Below, piece after piece: positions 43,303-53,667 of a stretch of 64,000 nt of DNA. Location: contig JALWDS010000004.1 in assembly GCA_027036775.1 (NCBI GenBank), forward strand, positions 113,102-177,101, in the 5' to 3' direction. Both the position numbers and the translations under genes were made by a program. This stretch comes from Archaeoglobaceae archaeon. Lineage in GTDB: Archaea; Halobacteriota; Archaeoglobi; Archaeoglobales; Archaeoglobaceae. A model generated the notes under the pieces. The model worked only from the letters and a program-made list of their open reading frames with translations. It was not told where the DNA came from and did not search any database. How positions within the stretch are numbered: the stretch's first letter is position 1; each line of letters begins with the position of its first letter.

Positions 43303-45783
43303 TCACCTCTTCGGCTTGTAAACCAATTCTACATCACCGGTTCCCAACCTTATGGGCTGTCCAACTATTATGTTTTCGGTTATGCCCTTCAAGTAGTCCA
43401 CCTCTCCCCTCACAGCCGCATCGAGCAATACATTGACGGTCACTTCAAACGCAGCTCTCGCCAGTATGCTCTGCTTACCACCCGCAACACCGTGCCTACC
43501 TATCTGCTTTAAATAACCATCTGCGGTCATCACATCCGCGACCAACATTATGTGCCTAACGTCAACATCCAAACCCTGCTCTTCCAAGGTTTCCTTTGCC
43601 TCCTTTATTATCGCAGACCTCGCAGCTTCAATCCCCAAAACCTCGTATATTTCATATATGTCGTTCGTTAAGGTTCTTGTGTAATCCACACCCTTAACCT
43701 TCATGACCTTCTTGAGGTTCGATCCTTCGGTGTACAGGACGTATTCGTCTCCCTCCTTTCTTATTATAACCCTCTTTATCTCCTTGATTCCGGCGATTAC
43801 CTCCCTCTTCAACCTATCGAATATGTCCATTAACGTTTTGTAGGGTTTATCCACATCAGGCGAAACCTGAATTACGAGGTTTCCATTCTCCTCCTCTATT
43901 TCGACTTTCAGTTTTTTCTCAAGCGTTTTCTTTAAGTTTTCAAGTGTCAACCCCTTCTCCTTCAAAGCCTTGTCGTCTGGTTTAATTACTATCTTCAAAC
44001 CGTAAATGTCAACCGATATGTCCGCAACGTCGGTGACGTGAGTTGCCTCTATTCTCCTCGCAACCTCCTTCGCCTTCTCTTTATCTTTAGCATACTCTGG
44101 CAGTAACCTTATGGTCATCATCGGAGTGGAAGGTTTCTTCCTAACGTCCAAAATCTCGATTAACCTTGGTAAACCGAGCGTAACGTTTATCTCCGCAACT
44201 CCAGCGTAGTGAAAAGTTCTCATCGTGTTGTGGGTCACTATTCCCTCGAAAGTTGTGAAAGTTTCGGAATCTGGAACGCTGAAGTCGTAAACGTATCCGT
44301 CGTAATCAACGTAATCTATCTCGACTATCTCATCCCAAACGACATCGGAATCCAAAGCCCTCTCAAGGACTTCCATCTCCTCAGCGTATCCCAACCTCTT
44401 CATAGCGTTCAAGTGCTTTTCAAGTGTGACCCTCCCAATCTTCTGCTTTCTTTCGAACTTTCTGACGAGATACAATGGATAGCCAACCTTTTTTGCACAT
44501 TCCGTAAGGGTTTTACCGAAGGACGGTATGACGTCTATGATATCAGCTCTATTGACTTCGATTTTTTCAAGCTTGTCCGCCTTTACAAACGATCCTATTT
44601 CCTCCGCAAACTTCTTTGCATACTTACCGTATATGATCAATCCGTATTGACCCCCCATCTTTTTCTTAACGCCGAATATTCCAAATCTCGTTAATAGAAA
44701 CGCTATTCCATCTATCAGCTCTTTGGATGAGGAGTAAAACCTTATCGCCTTTCTTTCAACACTGTTCCCATTGCCGTCGAAGTAACCCCTCAACAACCCT
44801 CTGACGAACTCCTTGTTCGCGGAATAGACGAATTCGGGAATTCTCTTATCTTTGGCGTTGTTACCAAAGGACCTTGCCAAATCGCTTAGAACCTTTGAGT
44901 ATATTCTTACATCAACACTTTCTGAGAAACCGTTTCTATTTACATACTCAGCATAATTCAAGCCGAACCTTTCCGCAAATCTTTTGATAACCTCCCTTAT
45001 CTCTCTTGAATTGTTAGCTATCGAAACGAAGTACTTTGCCGAGTATCCGTCAGCCAAATACATTCCGAAGAAGTAACCAGCTTCAAAGTCGAGTTCGATC
45101 TCCTTCGGAAATCTTTTACCGTTTGTCGGTGTTACGTAGTTTCCAACGACCTTGCAGTCTGTGAACTGGGATACATCAACTTTGGATATGCAGTTCAAAG
45201 GAGTGAACCTTACAACTGGAATTCTGTCCCCAACTTTCAACATCCTACCTTCTATGGGAACGATCTCGTTGTTCCTTCTAACGACGAAGGAGTGGAAAGG
45301 AGTTGCCCTTACAACCCTACCCGATCTCGTCCTTATCCTTATCAGCTTTCCTTTGAATCTGTGCCTTACAACGCTCCTTATCCTCTTCCACCTGACCTTT
45401 TCATCTCTGTCCAAGCTCAGTGCATAAACGTCGATGGGCAGATCGCATATCTCATGAATTCCTACGGTTTTGAATTCGAACTTTTCTAAGCAGTTATCGA
45501 CGAATTTACCTATCTCAACTACCCTTACCCTGTCGTTTTCCAAGATAACCACCCTTTCATCGTAAGGTAGGGACATCTGGGTTGCTGGCTCACCTATGGA
45601 CTGCGCTGCGACTATGCCAACAGCTTCTCCGGGTTCGACCAAGTTTCTGTAATAGACTTCGACGCATCTCTCGATTATCTTTTTGGCGGTTTCCTCATCG
45701 GCTTTAATTTCTTCCAACTTCTTCTTTATGTTGTCCTTAACGTGTTTGGGAAGGGGAACGTCTTTCAAAAGTTCGTCATACAT
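43303..45783 (-). CDS. rpo1C: RNA polymerase subunit A'' (Rpo1C) with intein
   Basis: About 826 codons from ATG 45783. The N-extein runs to GEPATQM and the C-extein resumes at TMRTFHYAGVAEINVTLGLPRLIEILDVRK, which is the canonical A'' core next to the trigger loop. Between them lies a 449-residue intein (see the separate entry). After splicing the subunit would be about 377 residues, the normal archaeal length. It forms the active-centre half of the largest polymerase subunit with A'. Its start lies just past the A' stop, so the two are co-translated. Confidence 0.96.
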   Translation of the reverse strand: MYDELLKDVPLPKHVKDNIKKKLEEIKADEETAKKIIERCVEVYYRNLVEPGEAVGIVAAQSIGEPATQMSLPYDERVVILENDRVRVVEIGKFVDNCLEKFEFKTVGIHEICDLPIDVYALSLDRDEKVRWKRIRSVVRHRFKGKLIRIRTRSGRVVRATPFHSFVVRRNNEIVPIEGRMLKVGDRIPVVRFTPLNCISKVDVSQFTDCKVVGNYVTPTNGKRFPKEIELDFEAGYFFGMYLADGYSAKYFVSIANNSREIREVIKRFAERFGLNYAEYVNRNGFSESVDVRIYSKVLSDLARSFGNNAKDKRIPEFVYSANKEFVRGLLRGYFDGNGNSVERKAIRFYSSSKELIDGIAFLLTRFGIFGVKKKMGGQYGLIIYGKYAKKFAEEIGSFVKADKLEKIEVNRADIIDVIPSFGKTLTECAKKVGYPLYLVRKFERKQKIGRVTLEKHLNAMKRLGYAEEMEVLERALDSDVVWDEIVEIDYVDYDGYVYDFSVPDSETFTTFEGIVTHNTMRTFHYAGVAEINVTLGLPRLIEILDVRKKPSTPMMTIRLLPEYAKDKEKAKEVARRIEATHVTDVADISVDIYGLKIVIKPDDKALKEKGLTLENLKKTLEKKLKVEIEEENGNLVIQVSPDVDKPYKTLMDIFDRLKREVIAGIKEIKRVIIRKEGDEYVLYTEGSNLKKVMKVKGVDYTRTLTNDIYEIYEVLGIEAARSAIIKEAKETLEEQGLDVDVRHIMLVADVMTADGYLKQIGRHGVAGGKQSILARAAFEVTVNVLLDAAVRGEVDYLKGITENIIVGQPIRLGTGDVELVYKPKR
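44227..45573 (-). other. intein in RNA polymerase A'' with LAGLIDADG endonuclease
   Basis: 449 residues, Ser first and His-Asn last, with Thr as the +1 residue. Numbered on the 829-residue precursor read from GTG 45792: the intein starts at S74; block B TPFH at 164-167; endonuclease block C YFFGMYLADG at 240-249 and block E LLRGYFDGNG at about 333-342, both with the acidic metal ligand; block F/G ends YDFSVPDSETFTTFEGIVTHN. Splicing motifs and endonuclease motifs all look intact. The insertion point is the highly conserved GEPxTQM/T of all large RNA polymerase subunits. Confidence 0.93.
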
Positions 45784-45784
45784 T

Positions 45785-48700
45785 TTAACCACCCATTATC
45801 TCCTTAACGATTCTATCTATATCGACGGACTTTCCTCTAAAGCTCTTCATCGGATCTACTCCATCCTCACCGTATCTAAACTGAACAACGGTTTCCGAAG
45901 TTTGCTCTCTAACCGTTCCATCGTATTCGACCTTTATATCCTGCAAAGCGTTGATCATTCTTCTTTGCAAATATCCGCTTATAGAGGTTCTACACGCGGT
46001 ATCGACCAAACCCTCCCTACCTCCCATGGCGTGGAAGAAGAACTCTATCGGATTCAATCCCCTCTTGTAACTGCTCTCAACAAACCCTCTCGCCCTTGCA
46101 CTCAAGTCACCGGGTTTGAAGTGTGGCAAGGTTCTGTTCGTGTAAGTGTAACCTCTGTTTATCCTCTCTCCTCTAACCGACTGCTGTCCGATACAGGCGG
46201 ACATCTGGGTTAAGTTCAGCATCGATCCCCTCGCACCGCTAACTGCCATTATTACCGCCGGGTTGTTGTAACCCAAGAACTTTTCAGCTATCCTACCAGC
46301 CCTATCCCTCGCCCTTCCCAATTCTCTCATAATCATAACTTCCAGAGTCTCCTCCAAGCTCCTACCGGGCATAGGTTCCAAGTTTCCTTCCCTGTAAGCC
46401 TTTATCAACTCCATCACCCTCTTCTCAGCCTCTCTAATTATTTCCTTAACCTGAGCTATAGCTTCTTCTGGCAGATCCTCGTCGTCGATTCCTATGGTGA
46501 ATCCAGTAAGCATTATGGCCCTAATCGCCAGATGTGTTAAGTTATCTATGAACTCCTTGGCCTTATCGTTTCCATACTTCCTAACGATCTCGTCTATGAT
46601 TATACCCTTAAAGGCACCCACAGCCTTCTCATCAATAGTCCCCTTAATCAGTTCACCGTTCTTTATCACCACGTAGGCATCGTATTCGCAGTTCTCTTTC
46701 TTACATTCCCCACAACCCCTGCATATCTCAGCTTTGAATTCTAAGGAAATGTCCGGTAGAATTACGCTAAAGATTTGCTTTCCGGTCCAATACTTCTTAC
46801 CGTCTTTAACGACCTTTGGCTCTGGAAGTTCCTTCAAGTCGTAAAAGCCTAAGAGATACATGACCTCCTCCTTCGTGAAGAGTCTTTCTCCTCTCGTCAG
46901 TAAATACAGACCGGAGATGTGATCGTGAATACCACCGATTATCGGCCCTCCGAATCTTGGAGAGAGTATGTGCTGTTGCACGGCCATCAGTATCTTAGCC
47001 TCAGCTTGAGCTTCCAAGCTTTGGGGAACGTGCAAATTCATCTCATCTCCGTCAAAGTCAGCGTTGTAGGGCGGGCAGTTTCCAGTAAGGAAACCGTTCG
47101 CTATGAAGTTGTGAGTGTGCATCTCTGTGGTTATGTCGTAAACCCACTCGACTTCCGTGGGTTCTATTTTAACTATCCTCTCCTTTATAAATCCACCCCC
47201 AACGTGTCTTTCGGCAACCCATTCCTCAAAGTTCGGAAAGTCGTTAGACGTCTTCGCAAAGCTTGGCTTCTTTTGTCTCCAAGAGTAGAGAGCAGAGAGG
47301 GATTTACCGCTTGAGTTGGCTATCTGGACTACTTCACCCCTCTTCGCATTCAACACTTCCTTAAGTAGTCTGTTCCTTTCCCTCAGATAGACCTCTTTAA
47401 ACGTCAGGTATCCATAGGCGAGTCTCGCAAGCTTTTCCGCTTCTCTGTTGTATGAGTATCCGATCTTTCCGAAGAAATCCCTTTGAGACTTTATCGAAAC
47501 CGTTATTATCTTCGTTCTACTCCCGTCCTTTCTAACGTTACTGTTCTCAACTCTAACGCTCGTCTCTATTCCGAACTCTCTCAGAATTTCCCTTACGTCT
47601 TCAACGAATTTCATTCCGTGATCGAGCATTTCTTCAACCTTCGCAACCTTAAACGTCAACTCCTTGAACAACTTACGACAGCTCTTCCTTAAGATGGGTT
47701 TTGTCAATTCCGATCCGAAGTAGGATGAGAGAAACTCCTTCTTAACGAACTTTGGAGATCTTTTGATCCACTCCGGGACTCCGTAAGCTTTCTTAACTTT
47801 ATCCCCATCTGGGCATCCGAGGGCTTTAAGAAGTAGGCAGAACGACTTCTTCCTAACCTCTACGCTGTAACCCTTACCTTTCACTTCTAAAATCTCTCCG
47901 TTGGCTTTCCTTATCTTATTCTCGCATTCGTGAACGATTACCTTTCCGGGTTCATAGCCAAGCATTCTTATGTCTCTGATTATATCTTCTAAGTCCTCGG
48001 GCTTTGCTCTGAATACCGCCCTTGAGTTCTTACCAATTATTAAGCTTCCATCTCCAAATATGTGCCCCACCAACCTCGCTATGGCTGTAATTCTCGGATC
48101 GGATAGCTTTAGTGGTATCAAATTCCTCTCCTTCAGCTCTCTGATTATCTTCTTAATCCTCGAATTTCCCGCTATTTTGACTACATCCTCCTCCGTAACC
48201 ACTACACCATCGGTAACTTCAACGCTTGGAAAGTCCATCGGATAAACCACAACCTCATCGCCTATCTCAAGCTTTCCAGCTGGCTTTACACCATTACTCG
48301 TATAGAACGGATGGTCTTCAGTTGCAACTATCTCCCTACCAGTTTCGGTCACTATTCTGTAACAAATCTTTCCGTAATCCTTCGCTTTGAGCTTCCAGTA
48401 GTGAGTAAGCTTAGTCAATGTCCTCTCAAATCCGTCTGAAGTTGAAACCATCCTGTTCTTCCAATCGAGCCTTTCTATCTCCATCTGAACGCCATCGAGC
48501 AAAACCTTCGTATCTCCAGAAACGCACACAGCAGGATTCAATCTGAAGGTTTTGCCCGGTAAAACCCTAACGTAGTGAGCCATGATACTCATTCTGTGCA
48601 GGGAGGGCTGTCTGTTGAACAGAACTATATCACCATCCTTCAACTGCCTCTCAACGATCCATCCCGGTTCGAGTTTCTCAGCCAACTCCTCCCTATTTGT

Positions 48701-49849
48701 ATCCATTACCCTAATTCTCCTTCCATCAGGCCTGACAACGTAGTTTGCTTTGGGATGCTCTGTTCTGAGTATGTATTCCCTCGCCTCGTCTATGTTTCTC
48801 TCGGTAACGTGTATTGGGACTGTGAGCTCTTCAGCTATCTCGTATGGAACTCCGACCTCGTTTATGCTTATGCAGGGATCGGGACTTATCACCGTTCTTG
48901 CGGAGAAATTCACTCTCTTACCGCTCAAAGAACCTCTAAACCTCCCCTCCTTACCTTTCAAACGCTGTGCAAGTGTTTTTAAAGGTCTTCCACTCCTGTG
49001 CCTTGCCGGCGGTATTCCGCTAACCTCGTTGTTTATGTATGTCGTTACGTGATACTGTAAGAGCTCCCAGAGGTCCTCCAAAATTAGGTGAGGTGCACCA
49101 GCTTCTTTGTTTTCCAAAAACCTCTGGTTTATTCTTATTATATCGACGAGCTTGTGAGTTAAATCGTCCTCACTCCTCTGTCCAGTCTCGAGGATTATAG
49201 AAGGTCTTACGGTAACCGGTGGGACTGGTAAGACCGTTATAACCAACCACTCCGGTCTGCAGGCTTTGGGGTCTATTCCCAAAACGGGTAAATCTTCATC
49301 TGGTATCTTCTCAAGCCACTCCCTAACATCCAAAGGAGTTAGCTTGTGCTCGTCTATGTAGTAGAACGTCGGCTTTTCGAACTTCACCTCCACAGCTTCT
49401 GTCCCACAATGGGGACACTTCTTAACCGCTTTGGCCCTTCTGTAAACCTCTTTGACGAGTTCCTCGTAATCCTGCCCCAACTCCTTCCTCTTCTCAATTT
49501 CCTCCAAGAACTTGTCCCTAACTTTGTCAGGCAATCTGAGCCTTCCGCATTCCCTACAGGTGGCGTTCAAGAGCTTTGCAATCAGTTTTGCATAACCGAC
49601 GTGTATTACTGGTGCAGCCAATTCTATGTGCCCGAAGTGTCCCGGACATTCGCCAGCCTTTCCTCCGCAGGTTTTGCACCTCAAACCCGGATCTATAACA
49701 CCCAAACGTGGATCCATCAATCCCCCTTCTATTGGAAAACCGTCGTCGTCGTAAGTTTCAGCGGAAACTATCTTGGCTACGCTCATCCTCCTTATCTCCT
49801 GAGGGGATAAGATTTCGAACCTGATACCGGCAATTCTCTTCGGAACCAT
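45785..49849 (-). CDS. rpo1N: RNA polymerase subunit A' (Rpo1N) with intein
   Basis: 1,354 residues from ATG 49849 (gaggtgatt upstream). N-terminal zinc motifs (CKTCGGKAGECPGHFGHIEL, CRECGRLRL, CPHCGTEAVEV), then the lead-in to the active site ending NPAV, then a 483-residue intein, then CPPYNADFDGDEMNLHVPQS with the catalytic NADFDGD that holds the two Mg ions. The C-terminal half includes a further CRGCGECKKENC set. After splicing about 871 residues remain, a normal length for this subunit. Confidence 0.97.
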   Translation of the reverse strand: MVPKRIAGIRFEILSPQEIRRMSVAKIVSAETYDDDGFPIEGGLMDPRLGVIDPGLRCKTCGGKAGECPGHFGHIELAAPVIHVGYAKLIAKLLNATCRECGRLRLPDKVRDKFLEEIEKRKELGQDYEELVKEVYRRAKAVKKCPHCGTEAVEVKFEKPTFYYIDEHKLTPLDVREWLEKIPDEDLPVLGIDPKACRPEWLVITVLPVPPVTVRPSIILETGQRSEDDLTHKLVDIIRINQRFLENKEAGAPHLILEDLWELLQYHVTTYINNEVSGIPPARHRSGRPLKTLAQRLKGKEGRFRGSLSGKRVNFSARTVISPDPCISINEVGVPYEIAEELTVPIHVTERNIDEAREYILRTEHPKANYVVRPDGRRIRVMDTNREELAEKLEPGWIVERQLKDGDIVLFNRQPSLHRMSIMAHYVRVLPGKTFRLNPAVCVSGDTKVLLDGVQMEIERLDWKNRMVSTSDGFERTLTKLTHYWKLKAKDYGKICYRIVTETGREIVATEDHPFYTSNGVKPAGKLEIGDEVVVYPMDFPSVEVTDGVVVTEEDVVKIAGNSRIKKIIRELKERNLIPLKLSDPRITAIARLVGHIFGDGSLIIGKNSRAVFRAKPEDLEDIIRDIRMLGYEPGKVIVHECENKIRKANGEILEVKGKGYSVEVRKKSFCLLLKALGCPDGDKVKKAYGVPEWIKRSPKFVKKEFLSSYFGSELTKPILRKSCRKLFKELTFKVAKVEEMLDHGMKFVEDVREILREFGIETSVRVENSNVRKDGSRTKIITVSIKSQRDFFGKIGYSYNREAEKLARLAYGYLTFKEVYLRERNRLLKEVLNAKRGEVVQIANSSGKSLSALYSWRQKKPSFAKTSNDFPNFEEWVAERHVGGGFIKERIVKIEPTEVEWVYDITTEMHTHNFIANGFLTGNCPPYNADFDGDEMNLHVPQSLEAQAEAKILMAVQQHILSPRFGGPIIGGIHDHISGLYLLTRGERLFTKEEVMYLLGFYDLKELPEPKVVKDGKKYWTGKQIFSVILPDISLEFKAEICRGCGECKKENCEYDAYVVIKNGELIKGTIDEKAVGAFKGIIIDEIVRKYGNDKAKEFIDNLTHLAIRAIMLTGFTIGIDDEDLPEEAIAQVKEIIREAEKRVMELIKAYREGNLEPMPGRSLEETLEVMIMRELGRARDRAGRIAEKFLGYNNPAVIMAVSGARGSMLNLTQMSACIGQQSVRGERINRGYTYTNRTLPHFKPGDLSARARGFVESSYKRGLNPIEFFFHAMGGREGLVDTACRTSISGYLQRRMINALQDIKVEYDGTVREQTSETVVQFRYGEDGVDPMKSFRGKSVDIDRIVKEIMGG
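47078..48526 (-). other. intein in RNA polymerase A'
   Basis: 483 residues, Cys first (CVSGDTKVLL), Gly-Asn last (ANGFLTGN), Cys as +1. Numbering on the precursor read from GTG 49858: C445 first residue, block B ATEDHPF with T513 and H516, endonuclease block C LVGHIFGDGS (596-605). Block E appears as FLSSYFGSEL, where the usual Asp is replaced by Ser-Glu. The penultimate residue is Gly, not the usual His. A helix-turn-helix-like stretch (VVQIANSSGKSLSALYSWRQKK) lies before the splicing C-terminus. It sits seven residues before the catalytic Asp triad. Confidence 0.93.
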
Positions 49850-49859
49850 AACAATCACC

Positions 49860-51674
49860 TCAAGCCTTATCTCCCAATATCAAACGTGGAGCTATAAGCA
49901 TGGACTTGAGCTCGTCCAAAAGCAATTTGAATGCGTAGCTCATCTCTATCTTGTGAACGTTGCTGTCGTCTTCACAAACCGGACAGTAAGCCATGTTCCT
50001 TCTGTAATCGTAAATTGCAACGTGCCCACACTTGGAGCAAACCCAAACTTCAACTTTATCCGATTCGTTCAAGAGCCTATCCTTCAAGAGCAGAGCTGCA
50101 CCATGACCAATCAGAACGTCTCTCTCCATCTCACCCAGCCTCAAACCACCCTTCCTCGCCCTCCCTTCAGTGGGTTGTCTCGTTAGAATCTGCACAGGCC
50201 CCCTACTCCTCGCATGGATCTTGTTTGCCACCATGTGGTAGAGCTTCTGATAGTATATCACACCAACGAATATGTCCACCTCGAACCTCTTACCAGTTAT
50301 TCCGTCGTACATCACCTCTTTACCAGTGTGAACAAACCCAAACTTCTTCAAAGCCTCTCTCAAATCCTTCTCCTTTTCTCCGTGGAATATAGTTCCATCT
50401 ATCCTTCTTCCCTCCAAGCAACCTACCTTACCACCTATCATCTCAAGGATGTGACCTACGGTCATTCTCGATGGGATGGCGTGAGGATTTATGATCATGT
50501 CCGGGACTATTCCAGATTCCGTCCAAGGCATGTCCTCTTCAGGCACGATCAAACCGACAACACCCTTCTGTCCGTGTCTCGAAGCAAACTTGTCCCCCAA
50601 CTCCGGAATTCTCAAATCTCTGACCCTAACCTTGGCCAACTTCGAACCACCCTCAGATTGCATTAGGAAAACCGCATCTACTATTCCCTTCTCGTTGCTC
50701 CTCATCGTTATTGAGCTCTCCCTCCTCTTCTGGGGCGAAATACCGAGGGTTGTAGGTTCCTCTAAGAACCTCGGCGGTGAGGTTCTACCTATCAAAACGT
50801 CGTCTGGCCCAACTTCCGTCTCTGGAAATATCAAACCGTCCTCATCCAAATCCTTGTAAGCCTCAGCACCCCTGTAATCCGCTACATCTGAAGGAGGAAT
50901 TTCAAATCTGTCCTCCTGCCCACCGGGATACCTCAGTTCCTCCGCCTCGTATGTTCTGAAGAAGTGCGTTCTCGCCAAACCCCTATCAACGCTCGCCTTG
51001 TTCAAAATTATCGCATCCTCGATGTTGTATCCCTGATAACTCAGAACTGCAACAACGAAGTTCTGACCAGCCGGCCTCTCATCGAATCTGATCTCCCTCT
51101 GAGTGTCCGTTGTAACTATTGGAATCTGTGGGTAGTGCATAAGATGACCTCTCGTGTCCGTCCTCCAGTGAAGACTTGAATATGGTAGGCCTAAGCTCTG
51201 TTTGATCATCGCAGCTCCCATCGTGTTACGCGGAGACGCGTTGTATTCTGGATAGGGAATCGAACCTAAACATATTCCAGCTATCAACGAAGGATCGAGC
51301 TCAAGGTGTGTATGTTCGGGAGTTAAATCCTCCTCGTTTACAGCTATGTAGGCGTTTTCCTCCTCTTCAGCATCTAAAAACTCTATCTTACCCTGTCTAA
51401 CCAAATCGTAAAAGGTTATTTCACCCTTTTTTAATCTCTCTATGTCCTTCTCAGTTACTAAGGGTTTACCGTCCTTAACAACTATCAACGGTCTCCTCGC
51501 CCTTCCGGGGTCCGTGTTTATTCTAACTTCGTTTGAGTCGGGATAGTAGGCTACGTTAACCTGATCCGAAATTTTACCCTTCCTCCTAAGCTCCCTAATC
51601 ATCTCAGCCAACTTTTGACCGTCCTCGTGAAAACCTATCAGAGCACCGTTAACGTAAACTCTACACTTCCTCAT
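49860..51674 (-). CDS. rpo2C: RNA polymerase subunit B' (Rpo2C)
   Basis: 604 residues, the C-terminal half of the second-largest subunit, split in this lineage. Marks: [50 protein letters not shown], the C-terminal clamp zinc [22 protein letters not shown] and the final [13 protein letters not shown]. Starts next to the stop of B''. No intein here. Confidence 0.98.
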   Translation of the reverse strand: MRKCRVYVNGALIGFHEDGQKLAEMIRELRRKGKISDQVNVAYYPDSNEVRINTDPGRARRPLIVVKDGKPLVTEKDIERLKKGEITFYDLVRQGKIEFLDAEEEENAYIAVNEEDLTPEHTHLELDPSLIAGICLGSIPYPEYNASPRNTMGAAMIKQSLGLPYSSLHWRTDTRGHLMHYPQIPIVTTDTQREIRFDERPAGQNFVVAVLSYQGYNIEDAIILNKASVDRGLARTHFFRTYEAEELRYPGGQEDRFEIPPSDVADYRGAEAYKDLDEDGLIFPETEVGPDDVLIGRTSPPRFLEEPTTLGISPQKRRESSITMRSNEKGIVDAVFLMQSEGGSKLAKVRVRDLRIPELGDKFASRHGQKGVVGLIVPEEDMPWTESGIVPDMIINPHAIPSRMTVGHILEMIGGKVGCLEGRRIDGTIFHGEKEKDLREALKKFGFVHTGKEVMYDGITGKRFEVDIFVGVIYYQKLYHMVANKIHARSRGPVQILTRQPTEGRARKGGLRLGEMERDVLIGHGAALLLKDRLLNESDKVEVWVCSKCGHVAIYDYRRNMAYCPVCEDDSNVHKIEMSYAFKLLLDELKSMLIAPRLILGDKA

Positions 51675-53210
51675 TCAACCACCCCTTATGGGCTCAACTC
51701 CCAAGCTAAACAGCATCTTCTTCACATCTTCCTCATTACAACCCACACTAACCTCAGCGTATTGTGCGAAGTTCTTAACCAAACCACAGTTCGGGCCTTC
51801 TGGAGTTTCGTTTGGACACAACCTACCCCACTGGGTTGGGTGCAAGTCTCTCGCCTCGAAATGAGGCTGTGATCTTGAGAGGGGAGAAACAACCCTCCTC
51901 AAATGGGAAAGAATGGACATGTAGTTGTGTCTATCTATGAGCTGTGAAACTCCAGTTCTACCACCGACCCAGTTACCGGTTGCCATTGGATGCATTATTC
52001 TGTCGGTTAAAACGTCAGACCTAACGGCTGTGGCCATCTTCATGGGCCTACCTCTCGCTTTAGCCCTTTCAAGCTGATACTTAACGTCCTTTATGAGTCT
52101 AAGGAGCGCAACTCTGAAAATCTCCTCTATCAAATCTCCAGCCAACTTCAACCTCTTGTTTGCGTAGTGATCCTTATCGTCTTCCCTTCTCAAACCCAAG
52201 TGAAGTTCGAAGACCATCTCAGCCATCCTCGCAAGGAAGAACGCTTTAGCCCTCCTCGCCTCTGGCTCCGTTCCCAAATGAGGTAGGAAGTGCTGATCTA
52301 AAACCTGATTTGCCCTCTGAATTCTGTATTCCCTACTTTGACCCGGTGCCACTCTCCTTCCTATATAATCTATAGCCTCCTCTTGGGTTTCAACTTCGGC
52401 AACCTCTATGTTTTCAAGCATGAACTTCATTATCTCAGGATTCGTGCTGACCATCTCAACTATCTCCCTATCACTCTCGACACCCAAGGCCCTCATCAAA
52501 ACTACGAACTGAATCGGCTTGGGTAGTTGTGGAAAAGTAACCTCTAAAATGTTCCCCCTCGTCCTCTCAACAACAACCAAAGCCCTGTAACCCGCTTTTT
52601 GACTGAAACACTTTGCAACTTCGAACTCCTCCCCATACTTTTCTTCCTTCTCTAAAAGGATTTTGTTCGGAGCCAAATCCTCCAAGGTTACCAAAGCCCT
52701 TTCGGTCCCGTTTATTATGAAGTAGCCCCCAGGATCTAATGGGTCTTCACCAGCCATGCAGAGTTTCTTCTCGTAGTCGTCTGGCAGGTTTTCAACCCTC
52801 CTGAAGGACATCAAAGCTTCGTCTATGTTGTCGGGATGCAAGTTACAGATCTTCGATTTGACCATGACTGGAAGCATTCCAATCTCGACTTCCTCCCACT
52901 CCCCTTCTCTTCCCTCATCGACAACCTGAGCTTCGACGTAGATTGGCGCAGCATAAGTCAGATTTCTCAATCTAGCTTCTGCTGGCAGTAGTAGTCTCCT
53001 TATTCCATCAGCCTCCTTAACTATGGGTTTGCCAACCCGAGCTCTACCGAACCTTATGTAGGTGTTCGGTATGTCCAACTCCACGATCTTCTGCTCGTCT
53101 ATGACTCTCTGAAGTCCCTCTTCAAGGAATCTGTTGTAGGAGTCTATCTGATGCCTCACCAATCGATCGTGCGTAAAATAGGCTCTTGCGAGAACACGCC
53201 TATCCAACAT
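51675..53210 (-). CDS. rpo2N: RNA polymerase subunit B'' (Rpo2N)
   Basis: 511 residues from ATG 53210 (ggtgatggtt precedes it; a longer frame starts at 53219). N-terminal half of the second-largest subunit: the lobe and protrusion, with YFIINGTERALVTLEDLAPNKI, and ending with LSPLSRSQPHFEARDLHPTQWGRLCPNETPEGPNCGLVKNFA. Second gene of the operon. Confidence 0.98.
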   Translation of the reverse strand: MLDRRVLARAYFTHDRLVRHQIDSYNRFLEEGLQRVIDEQKIVELDIPNTYIRFGRARVGKPIVKEADGIRRLLLPAEARLRNLTYAAPIYVEAQVVDEGREGEWEEVEIGMLPVMVKSKICNLHPDNIDEALMSFRRVENLPDDYEKKLCMAGEDPLDPGGYFIINGTERALVTLEDLAPNKILLEKEEKYGEEFEVAKCFSQKAGYRALVVVERTRGNILEVTFPQLPKPIQFVVLMRALGVESDREIVEMVSTNPEIMKFMLENIEVAEVETQEEAIDYIGRRVAPGQSREYRIQRANQVLDQHFLPHLGTEPEARRAKAFFLARMAEMVFELHLGLRREDDKDHYANKRLKLAGDLIEEIFRVALLRLIKDVKYQLERAKARGRPMKMATAVRSDVLTDRIMHPMATGNWVGGRTGVSQLIDRHNYMSILSHLRRVVSPLSRSQPHFEARDLHPTQWGRLCPNETPEGPNCGLVKNFAQYAEVSVGCNEEDVKKMLFSLGVEPIRGG

Positions 53211-53224
53211 AACCATCACCGAAT

Positions 53225-53512
53225 TTACTCCTCAAACTCCTCTTCCTCACTTCTTTCCTCCTCAACCTTAACCGCAACGGGGGGAATGACATACCTGTAA
53301 GCTACGCTAACGCCTGCGGTTGGACTCTCCCTAACGATCCTTATTATATCCCCCACCTTAGCTCCGATTTCTTTGGCTATCGGATCGTCCACCCTGATCT
53401 TCGGCAACTGCTCCGGTCTAATGCCAAGTAACTTTAGGAGTTCCTCCTTCTCCTTCTCACTTAATATCTCATGCTTCGGGACGAGGATGTGATCTTGAAG
53501 CCTTATCTTCAT
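53225..53512 (-). CDS. rpo5: RNA polymerase subunit H (Rpo5)
   Basis: 95 residues. The core ([58 protein letters not shown]...YRYVI) matches Rpo5/RPB5 C-domain. It is longer than the usual 75-85 residues because of an acidic tail ([13 protein letters not shown]). First gene of the large transcription/translation operon, and next to tRNA-Lys. Confidence 0.96.
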   Translation of the reverse strand: MKIRLQDHILVPKHEILSEKEKEELLKLLGIRPEQLPKIRVDDPIAKEIGAKVGDIIRIVRESPTAGVSVAYRYVIPPVAVKVEEERSEEEEFEE

Positions 53513-53534
53513 ATTACATCACCGAAGTTGATAG

Positions 53535-53608
53535 CGGGCCCGACGGGATTTGAACCCGCGACCAACGGGTTAAAAGCCCGTTGCTCTACCTGGCTGAGCT
53601 ACGGGCCC
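53535..53608 (-). tRNA. tRNA-Lys (anticodon TTT)
   Basis: 74 nt. Acceptor GGGCCCG/CGGGCCC, anticodon stem ACGGG/CCCGT with loop CTTTTAA, T-arm GCGGG-TTCAAAT-CCCGT, discriminator G. Upstream (minus strand) a TATA-like gatttatat lies about 25-30 nt away. Confidence 0.97.
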
Positions 53609-53667
53609 ACGTGCAAAGTTTGACGATGTCGATATAAATCTTTTACTCATAGAGATGGAATAAAAAG

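Noticed and set aside
49931..50666. Plus-strand ORFs of 122-154 residues within rpo2C
   Set aside because: Shadows of the minus-strand B' gene; Ser/Pro/Leu-rich without domains.
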